A program made the position numbers and the translations under genes. A stretch of DNA of 64,000 nt from contig OY821784.1 in assembly GCA_963682175.1 (NCBI GenBank), positions 34,577,621-34,641,620 of the forward strand, read 5' to 3'. This stretch comes from Triglochin maritima (taxonomy: Eukaryota; Streptophyta; Magnoliopsida; Alismatales; Juncaginaceae). This document shows positions 11,082 to 22,600 of this stretch, piece by piece. How positions within the stretch are numbered: position 1 is the stretch's first letter; every line of letters starts with the position of its first letter. The notes beneath the pieces were generated by a model, which saw only the letters and a program-made list of their open reading frames with translations, did not search any database and was not told the origin of the DNA.

Positions 11082-12318
11082 CTCCCCTCAAGTTGGGATC
11101 GGAAGAGATTGAATGATCCCAACTTGTGGAGCATACTTTGAAATTGTTTTTGGTTCAACGATTTGGTGAAGATATCTAAAAGTTGATCTCTGCTTTGGAC
11201 ATAGGGAACTTCAATTTCCTTAGCTAAGATTTTTTTCTCTAATGTGCTTGGTTCGTTCATGGAAGACTGTGTTGGAGGCTATTTGGCGAGCTGCATGGTT
11301 ATCACAAAACATTTGCATGGGAGTTTCGCATGGAATCTTCAATTCTCTAAGGAGTTGTTTGAGTCAAATTAATTCACTGGTGGTGAAGGTCATAGCTCTG
11401 TACTTTGCTCCAGCACTGGATCTTGCAACAACATTCTGCTTTTTGCTTCTCCAAGTGACGAGGTTTCCACCACCGAAGGTGCAAAAACCAGTTGTTGATT
11501 TTCGGTCGTGGCTACCAACCCAATCTGCATCAGAGTAGCCAATTATAGAATTAGAATTATTATTTCTCATCCATATGCCTTGACAAGGATTTTCTTTAAG
11601 TATCTGAGAATTCTATCTATAATGTCTAGGTGGTGTGTGTGAGGGGCATGCATGAATTGACTTATACTAACAGTATATGTTATATCAGGTCTGGTCACAG
11701 TGGGGTAAATGAGCTTTCCTAGTAACCTTTCAAATGGGCCTACGTCCTTTAGGGGTTCCCAATTAGTGGGGTTTACCTTATGATTTGTTTCGATAGGAGT
11801 GTTAGCAGGTTTAGATCCCAATTTCCTTGTTTCTTATAGAAGGTCTAAAATGTACTTTTGTTGTGATAAAAATATCCCCTTTTTTGAACCAGCAATTTCA
11901 ATTCCTAAAAAATATTTCATGAAACTTAAATCTTTGATGTCAAATTTAGATGTTAGATATGATTTAACATGATCAATTTCCTTATTATTGTTTCCAATGA
12001 TTATGATATCGTTGACATAAATTGATATAATAGTGGTGGTGGTGTTGTCGTGTTTAGTGAACATGGAAGCGTCAGCAGATCATTTTGAAAAACCATATAA
12101 TTAGAGATAGTGGATTGGTTTGGCATACCATGCTCGGGGAGACTGTTTCAATCCGTAGATTGATTTGTGAAGTTTGCAAACCTGATTTTTCGAGTTGTAC
12201 CCGGGAGGTGGAGTCATGTAGACTTCTTCTTCCAAGTCTCCTTGGAGAAACACATTACGAACATCCATCTGAAATAAGTTCCAATCCTGATTGATAGCAA
12301 CTGAAAGAAGAACGCGAA
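11082..12318 (-). pseudogene. Old copia pol: RT end and RNase H remnants
   Basis: Minus-strand fragments in several frames match the C-terminal half of copia pol. One near 11834-12064 contains SIYVNDIIIIGNNN, so the catalytic YVDD reads YVND. One near 11567-11821 contains KLIYPTVTRPDITY. RNase H motifs YSDADWVGSHDRKSTTGFC and SRSSAGAKYRAM lie near 11364-11570, the latter with the acidic E changed relative to SSAEAEYRA in the young copia. Frame changes and stops separate the pieces. The sequence breaks at about 12318 where another LTR element has inserted, and resumes at 14563. Confidence 0.85.
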
Positions 12319-12323
12319 TTGTG

Positions 12324-12967
12324 TTTTGGCTTTTAGGGCTTAATCTATGTTTTGATTATTTAGTCAACCTAATTTTAATAATAATCAAATGTAGAGTAGC
12401 ACACATTATGCATAACATATATATTGCTTTGTGCTAAAATCTACAGGTGATCAATACTCAAGGAAGAAAGGAATTCAAGTCAAGACATGTAATCAAGCTT
12501 TTGAAGACATGTAATTTTGCTTGTAATTGAGTCTTAGTAACTTCTGTATACTTGATCATACTAAGGTAAATAACTACTCACATACACATTATGTTCCTTA
12601 TAAAAGTCACACACAAAAACTCAGATCAATTGGACTTCAATAGGTTGTTGGCTTTTTGGCCTTAATCTATATTTTGATGATTTAATCAACATAATCTTAA
12701 TTGTGATCATGTAGAGTAGCACACATGTTGCATTGCATATATATTGTTTTGTGCTAACCTCTACAGGTGATCAAGACTCAAAGAAGAAAGGAAATCAAGT
12801 CAAGACATGTAATCAAGCTCATTTGAAGACATGTAATTTGTATTTCTTTTGAGTCTTAGGAACTTTGTGTAATTGAGCATAATTGAGCTAAAAACTACTC
12901 AAACACACACTAGGTTCCCTATAGAAGTCACACACGAAATTTCATATAATTTGGACTTCAATAGATC
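12324..12967 (+). repeat. Tandem duplication of LTR 5' end, 322-bp unit
   Basis: Copy 1 begins TTTTGGCTTTTAGGG and copy 2 at 12646 begins TGTTGGCTTTTTGG. Both continue through 'gtagagtagcacaca' and 'aggtgatcaa.actcaa.gaagaaagga' to 'ttggacttcaatag'. The related solo LTR at 47355-48842 has only one copy, so the duplication is specific to this element. Confidence 0.85.
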
Positions 12968-13023
12968 ACTCAAACTTAGACCGGAAAACACTAAATCAAA
13001 ACCTGAACTGTCTGCCCACATTC

Positions 13024-13493
13024 GGTCGACCGAAACAGACCGTTCGGTCGACCTAGTGATCATATATCTTGTTAATGTTTTACTGCCCAAGTTCGGTAGA
13101 CAAAGTAGCAATAATTTTTCGACCGTTTGTTTTGTTGTATTATACCCAACGGTCGTATTCGTATTATCTCCATATACCCCCAAATACATTTTGTGTATCT
13201 GTCGACCGAGGACCTTGTTCGGTCAACCGAACTTATGTTCCTTGACAAACCCAAAATACCTATCGGTTTTCGATCGACCGTAGACCTTATTTCGGTCGAC
13301 CGAATATGATCTTGTTTGTCAACCCCAAAGAGTCTGTTGTGAATCGGTCGACCGAACCTATCTCGGTGTTCGACCGATCACTTAAGTGTACCTGAGTCAA
13401 CAACCTTTGGCGGTCGACCGTTCTTTAACTGGTCGACTGAACCTTAATCTAAATTGCCAAACGGTCGACCAAACAACCCGATCCGGTCGACCG
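13024..13493. repeat. Paired CGGTCGACCG array (copia-type LTR copy)
   Basis: Pairs start at 13024/13046, 13095/13117 (degenerate), 13200/13221, 13272/13294, 13346/13368, 13412/13431 and 13463/13485. Spacing within a pair is 22, 22, 21, 22, 22, 19 and 22 bp. Pair starts are 51-74 bp apart apart from one 105-bp gap. The array is upstream of the TATA box (near 13591), in the U3 region. Confidence 0.9.
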
Positions 13494-14165
13494 AACTTAC
13501 TCAGAATTGGGTCCTGTCAATTTCTGTTTTGTGTATCTTACACAATCTTTACCCAATTCATCCCCAACGGCTATAACTCTTTAGGAGCTTATAAATAGAG
13601 TAGTAAAACACATTTTAACACAACTCTCCCACTACTATTTGTCCCCTACATTAGAGAGAAAGCTTCAAAGACTCCAAGCCTCAAACCTTCCACACTTTAG
13701 TCTTAAATCATATTCTCACTCAAGTGTGCTTAAGATTAGAGAGTGTTGTTCCACTCATTGTTTGTTCAAGAAGCAAAGGTCTTGGTGAAAGCCCAAGATA
13801 AGAGTATAGACTTCGGTGAGATCCCGAAGTGTCCCTCTCGGATTGTTAGAGGCGGAGCCAAGCTCGGTGAGGGTTGTTCGCGAGCTTGAAGATTGTAAAG
13901 GCGTTCTCTCCCGGCCCGGAATGGGGAGTGGTTAGTGAAGTCGTGAGCGGAGCTCGGTGATCTGAGCAGAGCTTGCAAAAGAGAACTAGGACCCGGGTGG
14001 GGTGCCGAATCTCTATAAAAATCCCCCGACTCCTTGTGGTTTGCAGTTTTCATTCCTTTATTTGCTTGTTTAGTTTTAAATTCCGTTGCATATCTTTGAT
14101 CGTTAAACAAGTAGGTAATTAAGGTTAAAAGTGATTAGAATTAGAGACCCTCACGATCCTACATT

Positions 14166-14177
14166 TGGTATCAGAGC
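14166..14177 (+). other. Primer-binding site (initiator Met tRNA type)
   Basis: TGGTATCAGAGC lies two bases after the LTR end (...ATCCTACA at 14163). This is the classic initiator-tRNA-Met complement used by many plant copia elements. Confidence 0.9.
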
Positions 14178-14219
14178 TTTGTGAGCTAAATTTCATTACT
14201 TAACCGTATTTTATTAGCA

Positions 14220-14381
14220 ATGGCTAGCACATCTAATCATGTAGAGAGTTTATGTACAACTAGACATCCTTTGCTAAATGAGTCAAATTATGATTATTGG
14301 AAAAATATGATGAAAATATTCATAATATCTAATGACCTCAAGTATTGGATGTTTCTTCAAAATCCATACACACCCCCAAAG
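14220..14381 (+). pseudogene. Truncated copia gag N-terminus
   Basis: An ATG at 14220 opens a frame reading MASTSNHVESLC and later LLNESNYDYWKNMMKIFI, resembling the N-terminal gag region of Ty1-copia polyproteins (the NYxYWK block). After about 54 codons the frame runs into 3' LTR sequence, and it stops near 14405. Everything from mid-gag to the 3' LTR body is deleted. The junction lies in a GGAGCTTGCAA-like stretch that also occurs in the LTR, so microhomology or LTR mispairing may have made the deletion. Confidence 0.8.
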
Positions 14382-14562
14382 CGGAGCTTGCAAGAGAGGA
14401 AGTAGGTGGGAGGCCGAACCTCTATAAAATCACTGGTGTTGCTGTGGTTTGCATTTTCTACTTGTTTGTTTTAATTATTTCAATTGCATATATTGTTTAA
14501 GCAAGTAGAGAATTAAGCTTAAAAGTGATTAGAATTAGGGTCATACACGTTCCAACACCGTG

Positions 14563-17500
14563 TTCATTTTTACTACAGGGGCAAAAGTTTCCTGATAATC
14601 TAGGCCATAAGTTTGGGTGTATCCCTTATCAATGAGACAAGTTTTATATCTTTCAATTGATCCATCACTATTGTACTTAATTTTGAAGATCCATTTGCAT
14701 CCTACAGGTTTAATACCTGGTTGGGAAGGAACCAGGGTCCAGGTTTTATTTGATTCTAATGCACTTAATTAATTTTTCATGGCTTTTGCCCATTCAGAAT
14801 AAGTTATAGCTTCTTGGTAGGAGTTTGGTTCTTTATGTTCATCAAGTTTGGTTAGGAAGGCATAATGGTTGGGTTTTATGTGGTTATAGGACACAAAATT
14901 CTGTATAGGGTAGGTTACATTGCATGAAATAAAATCTTGAAGTTTGGGTGGAAGGCGAGTTTGTGTAGTAGACCTTCTTCTTGGGGCCTCATGTTCTTGA
15001 GCATTAACCCGTTGTCCTAGATTTACCTCTATAGGATCGTCTCCTCCCCCTCCCTCTTGAGGAGTGTTGGTTTCCACAAGAGTTCGAAGTATTTCTTCGA
15101 AGTCATCATCCACTGGTAGTGGGATCCCAGATTATGTAGAGTTGTTCAAGGTCTCCCTGTTGGGCTTAAAGTGTGGCTCTCCTTTAAATAAAGATACATC
15201 ACGGGAGACATACAATTTACAATTACGAGGGTCATAACACTTGTACTTTTTTTGAACGAATATCCTAAAAAAATAGTTTTAATAGAATTGTAATCAAATG
15301 TGTTTGTTCTCTTCTTGTGAACAAAGTAAATACAACCAAAAGCTTTAAGGTGATCAATATTTATTTTTCTGTTATTTAAAATTTCTAATGGTTGTTTGTT
15401 TTGAGTAGTGGGGCTAGGAAGACGATTTATGAGATAAGTAGCAGTCAGGACAACATCAGACCAATAAATTTTAGGAACATTATTTTTAAATAATAAAGAC
15501 CTAGTGGCATTCAAAAAATGATGATTTTTCTTTTCGGAAACACCATTTTGCTAAGGAGTATTGATACAAGTAGTTTGGTGAAAAATCTTTTTTTGTTTTA
15601 ATTTTTTTTTAAATCGTTACTTATATACTCGGAGCCATTATTAGATCTCAAAGTTTTGATTTTAGTTTCGTACATATTTTCAACAAGTGTAACAAAATCA
15701 CAAAAAATAGAAGAAACTTCGGATTTAGATTTAAGCAAATACAACCATGTAGTGCGAGAAAAATCATCAATAAATATGATAAAATATCTAAAACCATTAT
15801 AAGATTCAATTGGAGTTGGACCCCAGATATCAGAATGAATTATTTCAAAAGGATTTTTTGTTGTTTATAGAAGAACAAAAAGGCAATCTGGTTTGTTTTG
15901 CAAGGCGACAAACATCACAACATAATTCCTTTTTGATGAACGGAAATAATTATTTTAAAATCGCATGACACGGATGTCCCATACGTTTATGCCTAAGTTC
16001 ATGATTCCACACTTGTTTAGCATGCAAGGCTTTATTTGAGCTATCAATAACATATAAACCGTTGATGAGGGTACCCCTACCAATCATCTTCCCTGTAGTA
16101 CGGTCCTGAAAAAGTACATCATATGGAGTAAATATTACATTGCAATTTAATTTTTTTGTGATCCTAGCAACGGACAAGAGGTTGGATGCAAACGATGGAA
16201 CATATAAAATATTGTTGGCAACATTATTTTATATTTGCATGTCTCCTACTCCTTTTATTTCAACTAGCTTCCACTTGCGACCGTGACAAAATTTGGGAGA
16301 TTAAGGTTGGGTGTGATACTTTTTAGCAAATTTGCATCTCCAGTCATGTGGTCTGTTGCTCATGAATCTATAATCTAACATGAATTTTCTAGATTATATA
16401 AAGAATTAACAACATGATTGGAGGGATAAGCCATACCTGAAAAATTACCTTTATTTTGACTCTGAGTTTGCTGATTTGGGGTTTGGTCTTGGAGCAGGTG
16501 GTTAAGTTTGTTCAGGAGTAGGTCTATTTTTTTGATGGTTGGTCAGGTCTACGAGCTCACTCCCAGTCTGAGCCAGTGTCTATGTGGAACATGATCCTCC
16601 TGTTGGGTTGTCGGTTGTCCCTATATATGCCCACAAAGCCGGATCAGACCCGATTACGCCCCTGTCTCGTACATCTCCTCTTCCCGCTCCGTCCTTTGTT
16701 GGTTGGAGATGTGGAAACAAAAACCAGCAGCGATTTTTTGTGTGGCCTTGTTTCTTGCAATTTTCGCAGTACTCTTATTTGCAGTTTCTGAAATTTCCTT
16801 TCCCGTTTTGGTTTGAGTTAGGGTTGCATGTGGCTGCGAAGGCTTGGATTTCCCGTTTGGTTGGTTTTGCGTCTTGTTTCTTTGTGATTGACCATTGCGA
16901 CTATGCGTGACAAAGGTGGTAGTTCGGATGAGAGCAATATCTGGGATCAGATGGAGTCATAGCTTGGGTCTAGACCGACCAATAACTGGTATATCCGGTC
17001 TTGTTCGGTTCGGCCTTGGATGGTCTTGATGTCGGTGGTCAGAGGTTCATAGATGCCCAGTTCGTCCCATTTGTTCTTTAGGAACCCTGAATACTCTGTG
17101 ATGGTTTTCTGACATTGCTTGGTTTTGCGAGATCTCTTGTTTGATTTTTGCGATTGACCATTGCGACTATGCGTGACAAATTTGGTAGTTCGGATGAGAG
17201 CAATATCTGGGATCAGATGGTGTCATAGCTTGGGTCTAGACCGGCCAATAACTGGTATATCTGGTCTTGTTCGGTTCGTCCTTGGATGGTCTTGATGTCG
17301 GTGGTCAGACGTTCATAGATGCCCAGTTCGTCCCATTTGTTCTTTAGGAACCCTAAATACTCTGTGATGGTTTTCTGACATTGCTTGGTTTTGCGAGATC
17401 TCTTGTTTGATTTTGAACACATGCGCAAAAATTTGTTGTTTTCCATACAAATCTCGGATGGAATCCCAGAGCTTTTTTGAGGAGTTGGTGTAGAGGAATA

Positions 17501-17763
17501 TCTCCCCAATTTGTGGTTGCATGGAGTTGAGGATCCATGACATGACGAGGTGGTTGGAGTTTTGTTATTCTTCTTGTGCTTTTTCGATTTTTCTCTTTCT
17601 GGTTTTGTTGTTTTCCCAATGATGTGACCAAGTCTCCCCTTGCCACTGAGGGAGATGGTGATGGCCTTGACCCATGATAGGAAGTTTTTCACCGTTGAGC
17701 AGCTGTGAGACAGAGTCGTTGCGTGGTGTTAGCCTCCGGGTGGACTCTGGTGACATCTGTCAT
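14563..17763 (-). pseudogene. Old copia gag-pol remnant (gag to RT start)
   Basis: Minus-strand copia coding sequence broken by stops and frameshifts. The gag ATG is at 17763 (MTDVTRVHPEANTTQ). Gag follows at 17213-17760 (SMQPQIGEIFLYTNSSKKLW), then protease and pre-integrase pieces near 15950-16400 (motif NHELRHKRMGHPCHA), integrase C-terminal and linker pieces at 15146-15514 (LTATYLINRLPSPTTQNKQ), and the segment before RT at 14769-15113. Each block aligns by eye with the intact polyprotein of the young copia at 19632-23912. A 266-bp tandem duplication lies in gag. Confidence 0.88.
16886..17417. repeat. 266-bp tandem duplication in old copia gag
   Basis: The stretch starting GATTGACCATTGCGACTATG at 16886 recurs at 17152. 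The copies stay nearly identical through 'gacattgcttggttttgcga', with scattered single-base differences. The unit length is 266 bp. Confidence 0.88.
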
Positions 17764-17879
17764 GATTGGAAGAGCCGGAGGCAAGTTTGATCTGCAACCC
17801 TCTTCTGATTTTTGGGGATGAGGCCAAAGCCAATGATGAGCTCGTCGGAGCGTCTGAGGTTTGAGGTTTTAGAATCGAT

Positions 17880-17892
17880 GCTCTCCATACCA
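17880..17892 (-). other. Degenerate primer-binding site of old copia
   Basis: Minus-strand TGGTATGGAGAGC directly abuts the 5' LTR (17893). It resembles the initiator-Met site TGGTATCAGAGC with a few changes. Confidence 0.65.
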
Positions 17893-18137
17893 TATTAAAT
17901 TTGGTGTGGTTTTTGTATTATTTTATTCTTCTTGATTATTACATGATGCTTATAATATATAGGCTGTCAACTAGCCGTTTGAGACAAATATACAAGTTTC
18001 CCTATTCGTGAGATTTGGTTCCTTGATGTGTGCTTGAATCACGGTTGCCTTTCTTGGTGAGAATGTGTACGAGGAGTAGGGGATGATTACCTTTTGAGAG
18101 TCTGAGTTGATTATGGAAGTTTGTATGTATTTCAACA
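17893..18137 (-). repeat. Old copia 5' LTR, 245 bp
   Basis: Intact LTR copy (plus-strand view TATTAAATTTGG ... TTTCAACA) followed by the duplicated target GCAGA. It aligns with the split copy at 7563-7626 plus 10903-11081. Confidence 0.88.
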
Positions 18138-18142
18138 GCAGA

Positions 18143-19426
18143 TGCAAACATTTTTAAGAAGGGAAACATTCATTTGCATTTACTCTAAATCCAACAAATA
18201 CTAATACAAGCAAGCATTTTCATATCTGTATCTGTCCTCGCTTTCCATATATCATATGTGTCTATATATATCATTTTATTTAAATATATATCATTTTCTT
18301 TTGAAGAACGCAAGATTTCTTACTTTAGAGATATGAGGTCGTCCTATCAACGTGGATCAACATGACCACATACCAAGAACAAATTGTCCTCTACTAATGA
18401 GAAAAATAATTAGGAGAGGGTTGTATAATATATTTATGATGACTCTTGGTTGGTCTAAAAAGGCAACCGAAGTTGTTGTCGTATGCGCGCGGCGTGGGAA
18501 CACCGTGGCATGCCCTGTATATACCTCAAAGATACGTGATAGATACTCAAAAATAATTAAACCCCGCACTAATTATGTTAATAGTTTTTTGGTGGAAAGG
18601 AATGATAAGATAATGTGGTTTGTTTGAATTGTGATGCGGCGTTTCGGTGTGAAGATTCGGAGGAAATTATGTGCTGTTTTTGACTTTTGTATGAAAAGCG
18701 ACCGACGCCCATAAACAATGGATTACTTTTGCATCCACACCCTTTTAGAATGTTGTATTTACAAATTATACTTTACACCATTTTGGTTCACAATTTCAAC
18801 AAAACCTAAACACTTAGGTAAAAGATAGTAAATTCAATCATATTATATATTACATTGTGACTATTTGCTCAACAATCCTCGAATGCATAATCGTGATTAT
18901 TTTTCTGTATCTACGCGTTTACAATATGGGTCGGAACGAATCCTTACCTGTTCTGATACCAAGTGAAATTTGATTGGTCTACCGCCTCTAAAAAATCTAA
19001 ACATTTAGGTAAAAAGTAATGGATCCAACCTTCTTATATAGTTTTGCATATATTTTGTGTTTAGTAACATAAAACTATTTGCTCAACAAATTCTCTATTT
19101 GTACTATCATTAACAGTTGTTTTTTTTTAAAAAAAAAATTCTCTTTTCCATGTTATGTAACATTTCTAATTCTAAGGAATGGGAGAGGAATGAATTTACA
19201 ACAAAAGTTAGATTGTCGGAAACCTAAAAGAACTTGCACATATATATTTATTTAGAAATGGTTTTCTAGTTTCTTTTGATAACCAAGGAAACTTATCGTC
19301 CTAGTACCACTAAGTGACCAAAAGTGAAAGCTAAAATCTCGAGATATGCCTATCGTCCCTCGCACAAGTTCAAAACCAAGCGTCAAACAAGGCTGACAAG
19401 GGAAGCCCTACTACTATACCCGTGTG
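18143..19426. other. Host spacer between two copia elements
   Basis: AT-rich DNA without a recognisable gene. A 91-residue plus-strand frame at 18352-18627 and its minus-strand shadow have no similarity I recognise. It is bounded by the copia duplications GCAGA and GGCA. Confidence 0.5.
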
Positions 19427-19430
19427 GGCA

Positions 19431-19637
19431 TGTAGAAAACGAAGATGATTTGTTGAGGTTTTATTTCTGAGGAAAAGAAAAGTTGTTCAAACATTTGATT
19501 TACAAGATATATATAAGTATAGGGTTTGATTGTTGTTAGAAGGGAAAGGATGCGTCTGTTGGTGAATAGACGCGATTGTTCCTTGTGATTTAATGCTGGT
19601 GATGATGTTTGGTTATGTCGCTTTGGATTCTTCAACA
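19431..19637 (-). repeat. 3' LTR of young copia, 207 bp
   Basis: Plus-strand view begins TGTAGAAAACG and ends GGATTCTTCAACA. The first five bases of the LTR in the coding sense (TGTTG) and the next base form the last codon and part of the stop of gag-pol. Confidence 0.92.
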
Positions 19638-22600
19638 CTCCCCCTCAAGTTGGGTCCGGAAGAGATTGAAGGTACCCAACTTGTCTATGATTAGGTTGAA
19701 TTGTTTCTGACTTAGAGCTTTGGTGAAGACATCTGCTAGTTGTTTTTGACTGGAGATGTATGGGACATCTATTTCTCCGGCTTGAATCTTTTCTCGGATG
19801 AAGTGACAGTCAACTTCAATGTGTTTGGTTCTTTCGTGAAATACAGGATTTGAAGCTATGTGCCGAGCAGCATTGTTGTCGCAGAACATGTTCATGGTCG
19901 TGGTATGAGTTTGTCCCATATCGTGGAGAAGCTGTTTTAGCCATATAAGCTCACTAGTTGTTGATGCCATGGCACGATATTCAGCTTCAGCGCTAGATCG
20001 GGCAACAACCTTTTGCTTCTTACTTCTCCAAGTTACGAGATTCCCTCCTACGAACGTGCAAAATCCGGTAGTGGACTTTCGATCATAGCTTCCTGCCCAA
20101 TCTGCATCCGAAAAACCAATGATACTATTAGAGTTGTTGTTTTTCATTAATAATCCTTGTCCTGGGGTTTGTTTTATATATCTTAGAATTCTATCAATGA
20201 TATCTAAGTGTGATGTTCGGGGTGCATGCATAAATTGGCTTATTGTGCTGACAGCAAAAGTAATGTCAGGTCTGGTTACTGTTAGATATATGAGTTTTCC
20301 TACAAGTCTCTGAAATTGGTGAATATCTTTGACAGGTTCTCCATTAGTGGGACTGGTTTTTAGATTTGCCTCAATAGGTGTACTAGCAGGCTTAGCTCCA
20401 AGTTTTCCTGTTTCTTTCAATAGATCTAGGGCGTATTTCCTTTGTGATAGGAATATACCATTTTTTGAATATGCAATCTCTATTCCTAGAAAGTATTTTA
20501 GGAAACCAAGGTCTTTTATATCAAATTTTGTTTTCAAGTAATGCTTGACCTGGTTAATTTCGTTATTGTTGTCACCAGTAATGATGATGTCATCTACGTA
20601 GACTAAGACTATGGTAACTTCTTTCTTATGATGCCTAGTGAACATAGAAGCGTCAGCGGAAGATTTTGAAAAACCATAAGCAATAAGAAAATGACTAAGT
20701 TTGGCATACCATGCACGAGGAGACTGTTTCAGACCATAGATGGCTTTGTTGAGTTTGCATACCTGATTTGGAGTGGAGTTGTATCCTGGTGGAGGAGTCA
20801 TGTATACTTCTTCTTCAAGAGTCCCTTGGAGAAAAGCATTCCTAACATCCATTTGATAGAGTTTCCAATTTTTATTAACAGCTATGGATAGGAGAACACG
20901 AACAGTGTTCATTTTTGCAACGGGTGCGAAAGTTTCTAGGTAATCGAGACCATAAGTCTGAGTATACCCTTTGGCTACTAATCGAGCCTTATACCTTTCG
21001 ATGGTTCCGTTGCTGTTATATTTTATTTTGTAAACCCATTTGCATCCAACTGGTTTGGTTCCGTTAGGTTTAGAAATGAGTGTCCAAGTGTTGTTGGTTT
21101 CTAAGGCTTTGAGTTCTTCCTCCATGGCATTGCACCATTTTGGGTCGCATGTTGCTTCGTGAAAGGTCTTAGGTTCTAGGTTTTCGTTTATTTTGCTTAA
21201 ATAGGTCTTATAGTTTGGTTGTATTTGTTTATAGGTTAAGTGATTTTCAATGGGGTAAGTTACTTGTGAGGTAATAAAGTCGTTGAACCTAGTAGGCGGG
21301 CGACTGGGTCGAGTAGATCTTCTTCTTGGAGGTGTCTCCTGATTGTTTGGAGAAAAAACTTCTTCTTCTTCTTCTCTCTCTTCTTCTCTCTCTTCTTCTC
21401 TTTCTCCTTCTCTTTCTTTTCCTCCTGTTTGAGTGTTGATCCCTGGTAGAACGGGTGTGTTGAGAGGTGGGATTGTGCTTGTATCTTCGGGTCTTCTGAA
21501 GTAGGACTCTGTTTCTCTAAAGATTACATCTCGTGAAATATACATTTTACAATTTTCGGGGTCAAAACATTTGTACCCCTTTTTTTGAAAAGAGTAACCA
21601 AGAAAAATACACTTTACAGAGTTACTATCAAATTTATCTGTACGTTTCCTGTGAACAAAACAAACACATCCAAAAACTTTAAGATGATCTAAGGTTAATT
21701 TCCGACCTAATAGTATCTCTAGAGGTTGTTTATTCTGAAGGATAGGACTAGGGAGCCGATTTATGAGATAAGTAGCAGTTAAGACTGCATCAGACCAAAA
21801 ATGTTTGGGGACATTATTTTGAAAGAGTAAGGATCTGGTTATATTTAAGAGATGCCGATTTTCTCGCTCAGACACTCCATTTTGCTCGGGGGTATGAATG
21901 CATGTAGTTTGATGTAATATTCCGCGTGTTTTCAAAAAATTTTGAAAGTTGAGACTGGTATATTCAGTCCCATTGTCTGTTCTTAATGTTTTAATTTTAA
22001 AATCATACATGTTTTCAATAAATGTTACAAATTCGCAAAAAAATTGAAAAACATCTGATTTGTTTTTAAGAAGATAAATCCAAGTATTTCGTGAGAAATC
22101 GTCAATAAATAACACAAAATATTTGAAACCGTTATAAGATTCGACTGGGGCAGGTCCCCAGATATCGGAGTGAACTAATTCAAACGGAAAACTTGATTTT
22201 GTTTTAGATTTATAAAAAGGAAGTCTTGTTTGTTTAGAAAATTGACATACATCACATGCATAGGTAGATGAAATGAAAGGAAATAAAGTTTTCAAAACGG
22301 GATGGGATGGATGTCCCATTCGATTGTGCCAGAGAACATGATTAGGCACACTATTGGTATGAAATGCCTTATGCTGAGTATCTAAAACATAGAGCCCATT
22401 GATGTTAACTCCTCTACCAATCGTCTTCCCTGTAATTCGATCCTGAAAGTAAACATCAGTAGGGGTGAATATAACATTGCAATTCAAATGTTTCGTAATT
22501 TTTGCGACAGAGAGGAGATTAGAGGTAAAAGTTGGTACATATAGGACATCTTTGTTTATTTTATTTAATATGGTGATTTCTCCTGTACCTTTTATTTCTA

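Larger units (their letters stand above)
12324..14557 (+). mobile_element. Internally deleted LTR retrotransposon in copia RT region
   Basis: Order: a 5' LTR (12324-14163), a TGGTATCAGAGC primer-binding site, the start of a copia-type gag (14220), then an abrupt jump at about 14381 into the last 176 bp of a 3' LTR (ending CAACA at 14557). It sits inside the RT region of the old copia; flanks are TTGTG (12319-12323) and CCGTG (14558-14562), a duplication differing by two C-to-T changes. The first about 322 bp of the LTR is repeated in tandem (12324-12645 and 12646-12967). A TATA box lies near 13591. The family also has a solo LTR at 47355-48842. Confidence 0.8.
7563..18137 (-). mobile_element. 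Old Ty1-copia element with nested insertions, TSD GCAGA
   Basis: Outer borders are set by a perfect 5-bp duplication, GCAGA, at 7558-7562 and 18138-18142. The two LTRs are about 245 bp: the right one spans 17893-18137, and the left one is split (7563-7626 and 10903-11081). Between them lie degenerate minus-strand gag, protease, integrase, RT and RNase H remnants. Removing the nested insertions (7627-10902 and 12324-14562) leaves about 5.06 kb, a normal copia length. A primer-binding-like site abuts the 5' LTR at 17880-17892. It is related to, but much older than, the element at 19431-24288. Confidence 0.85.
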
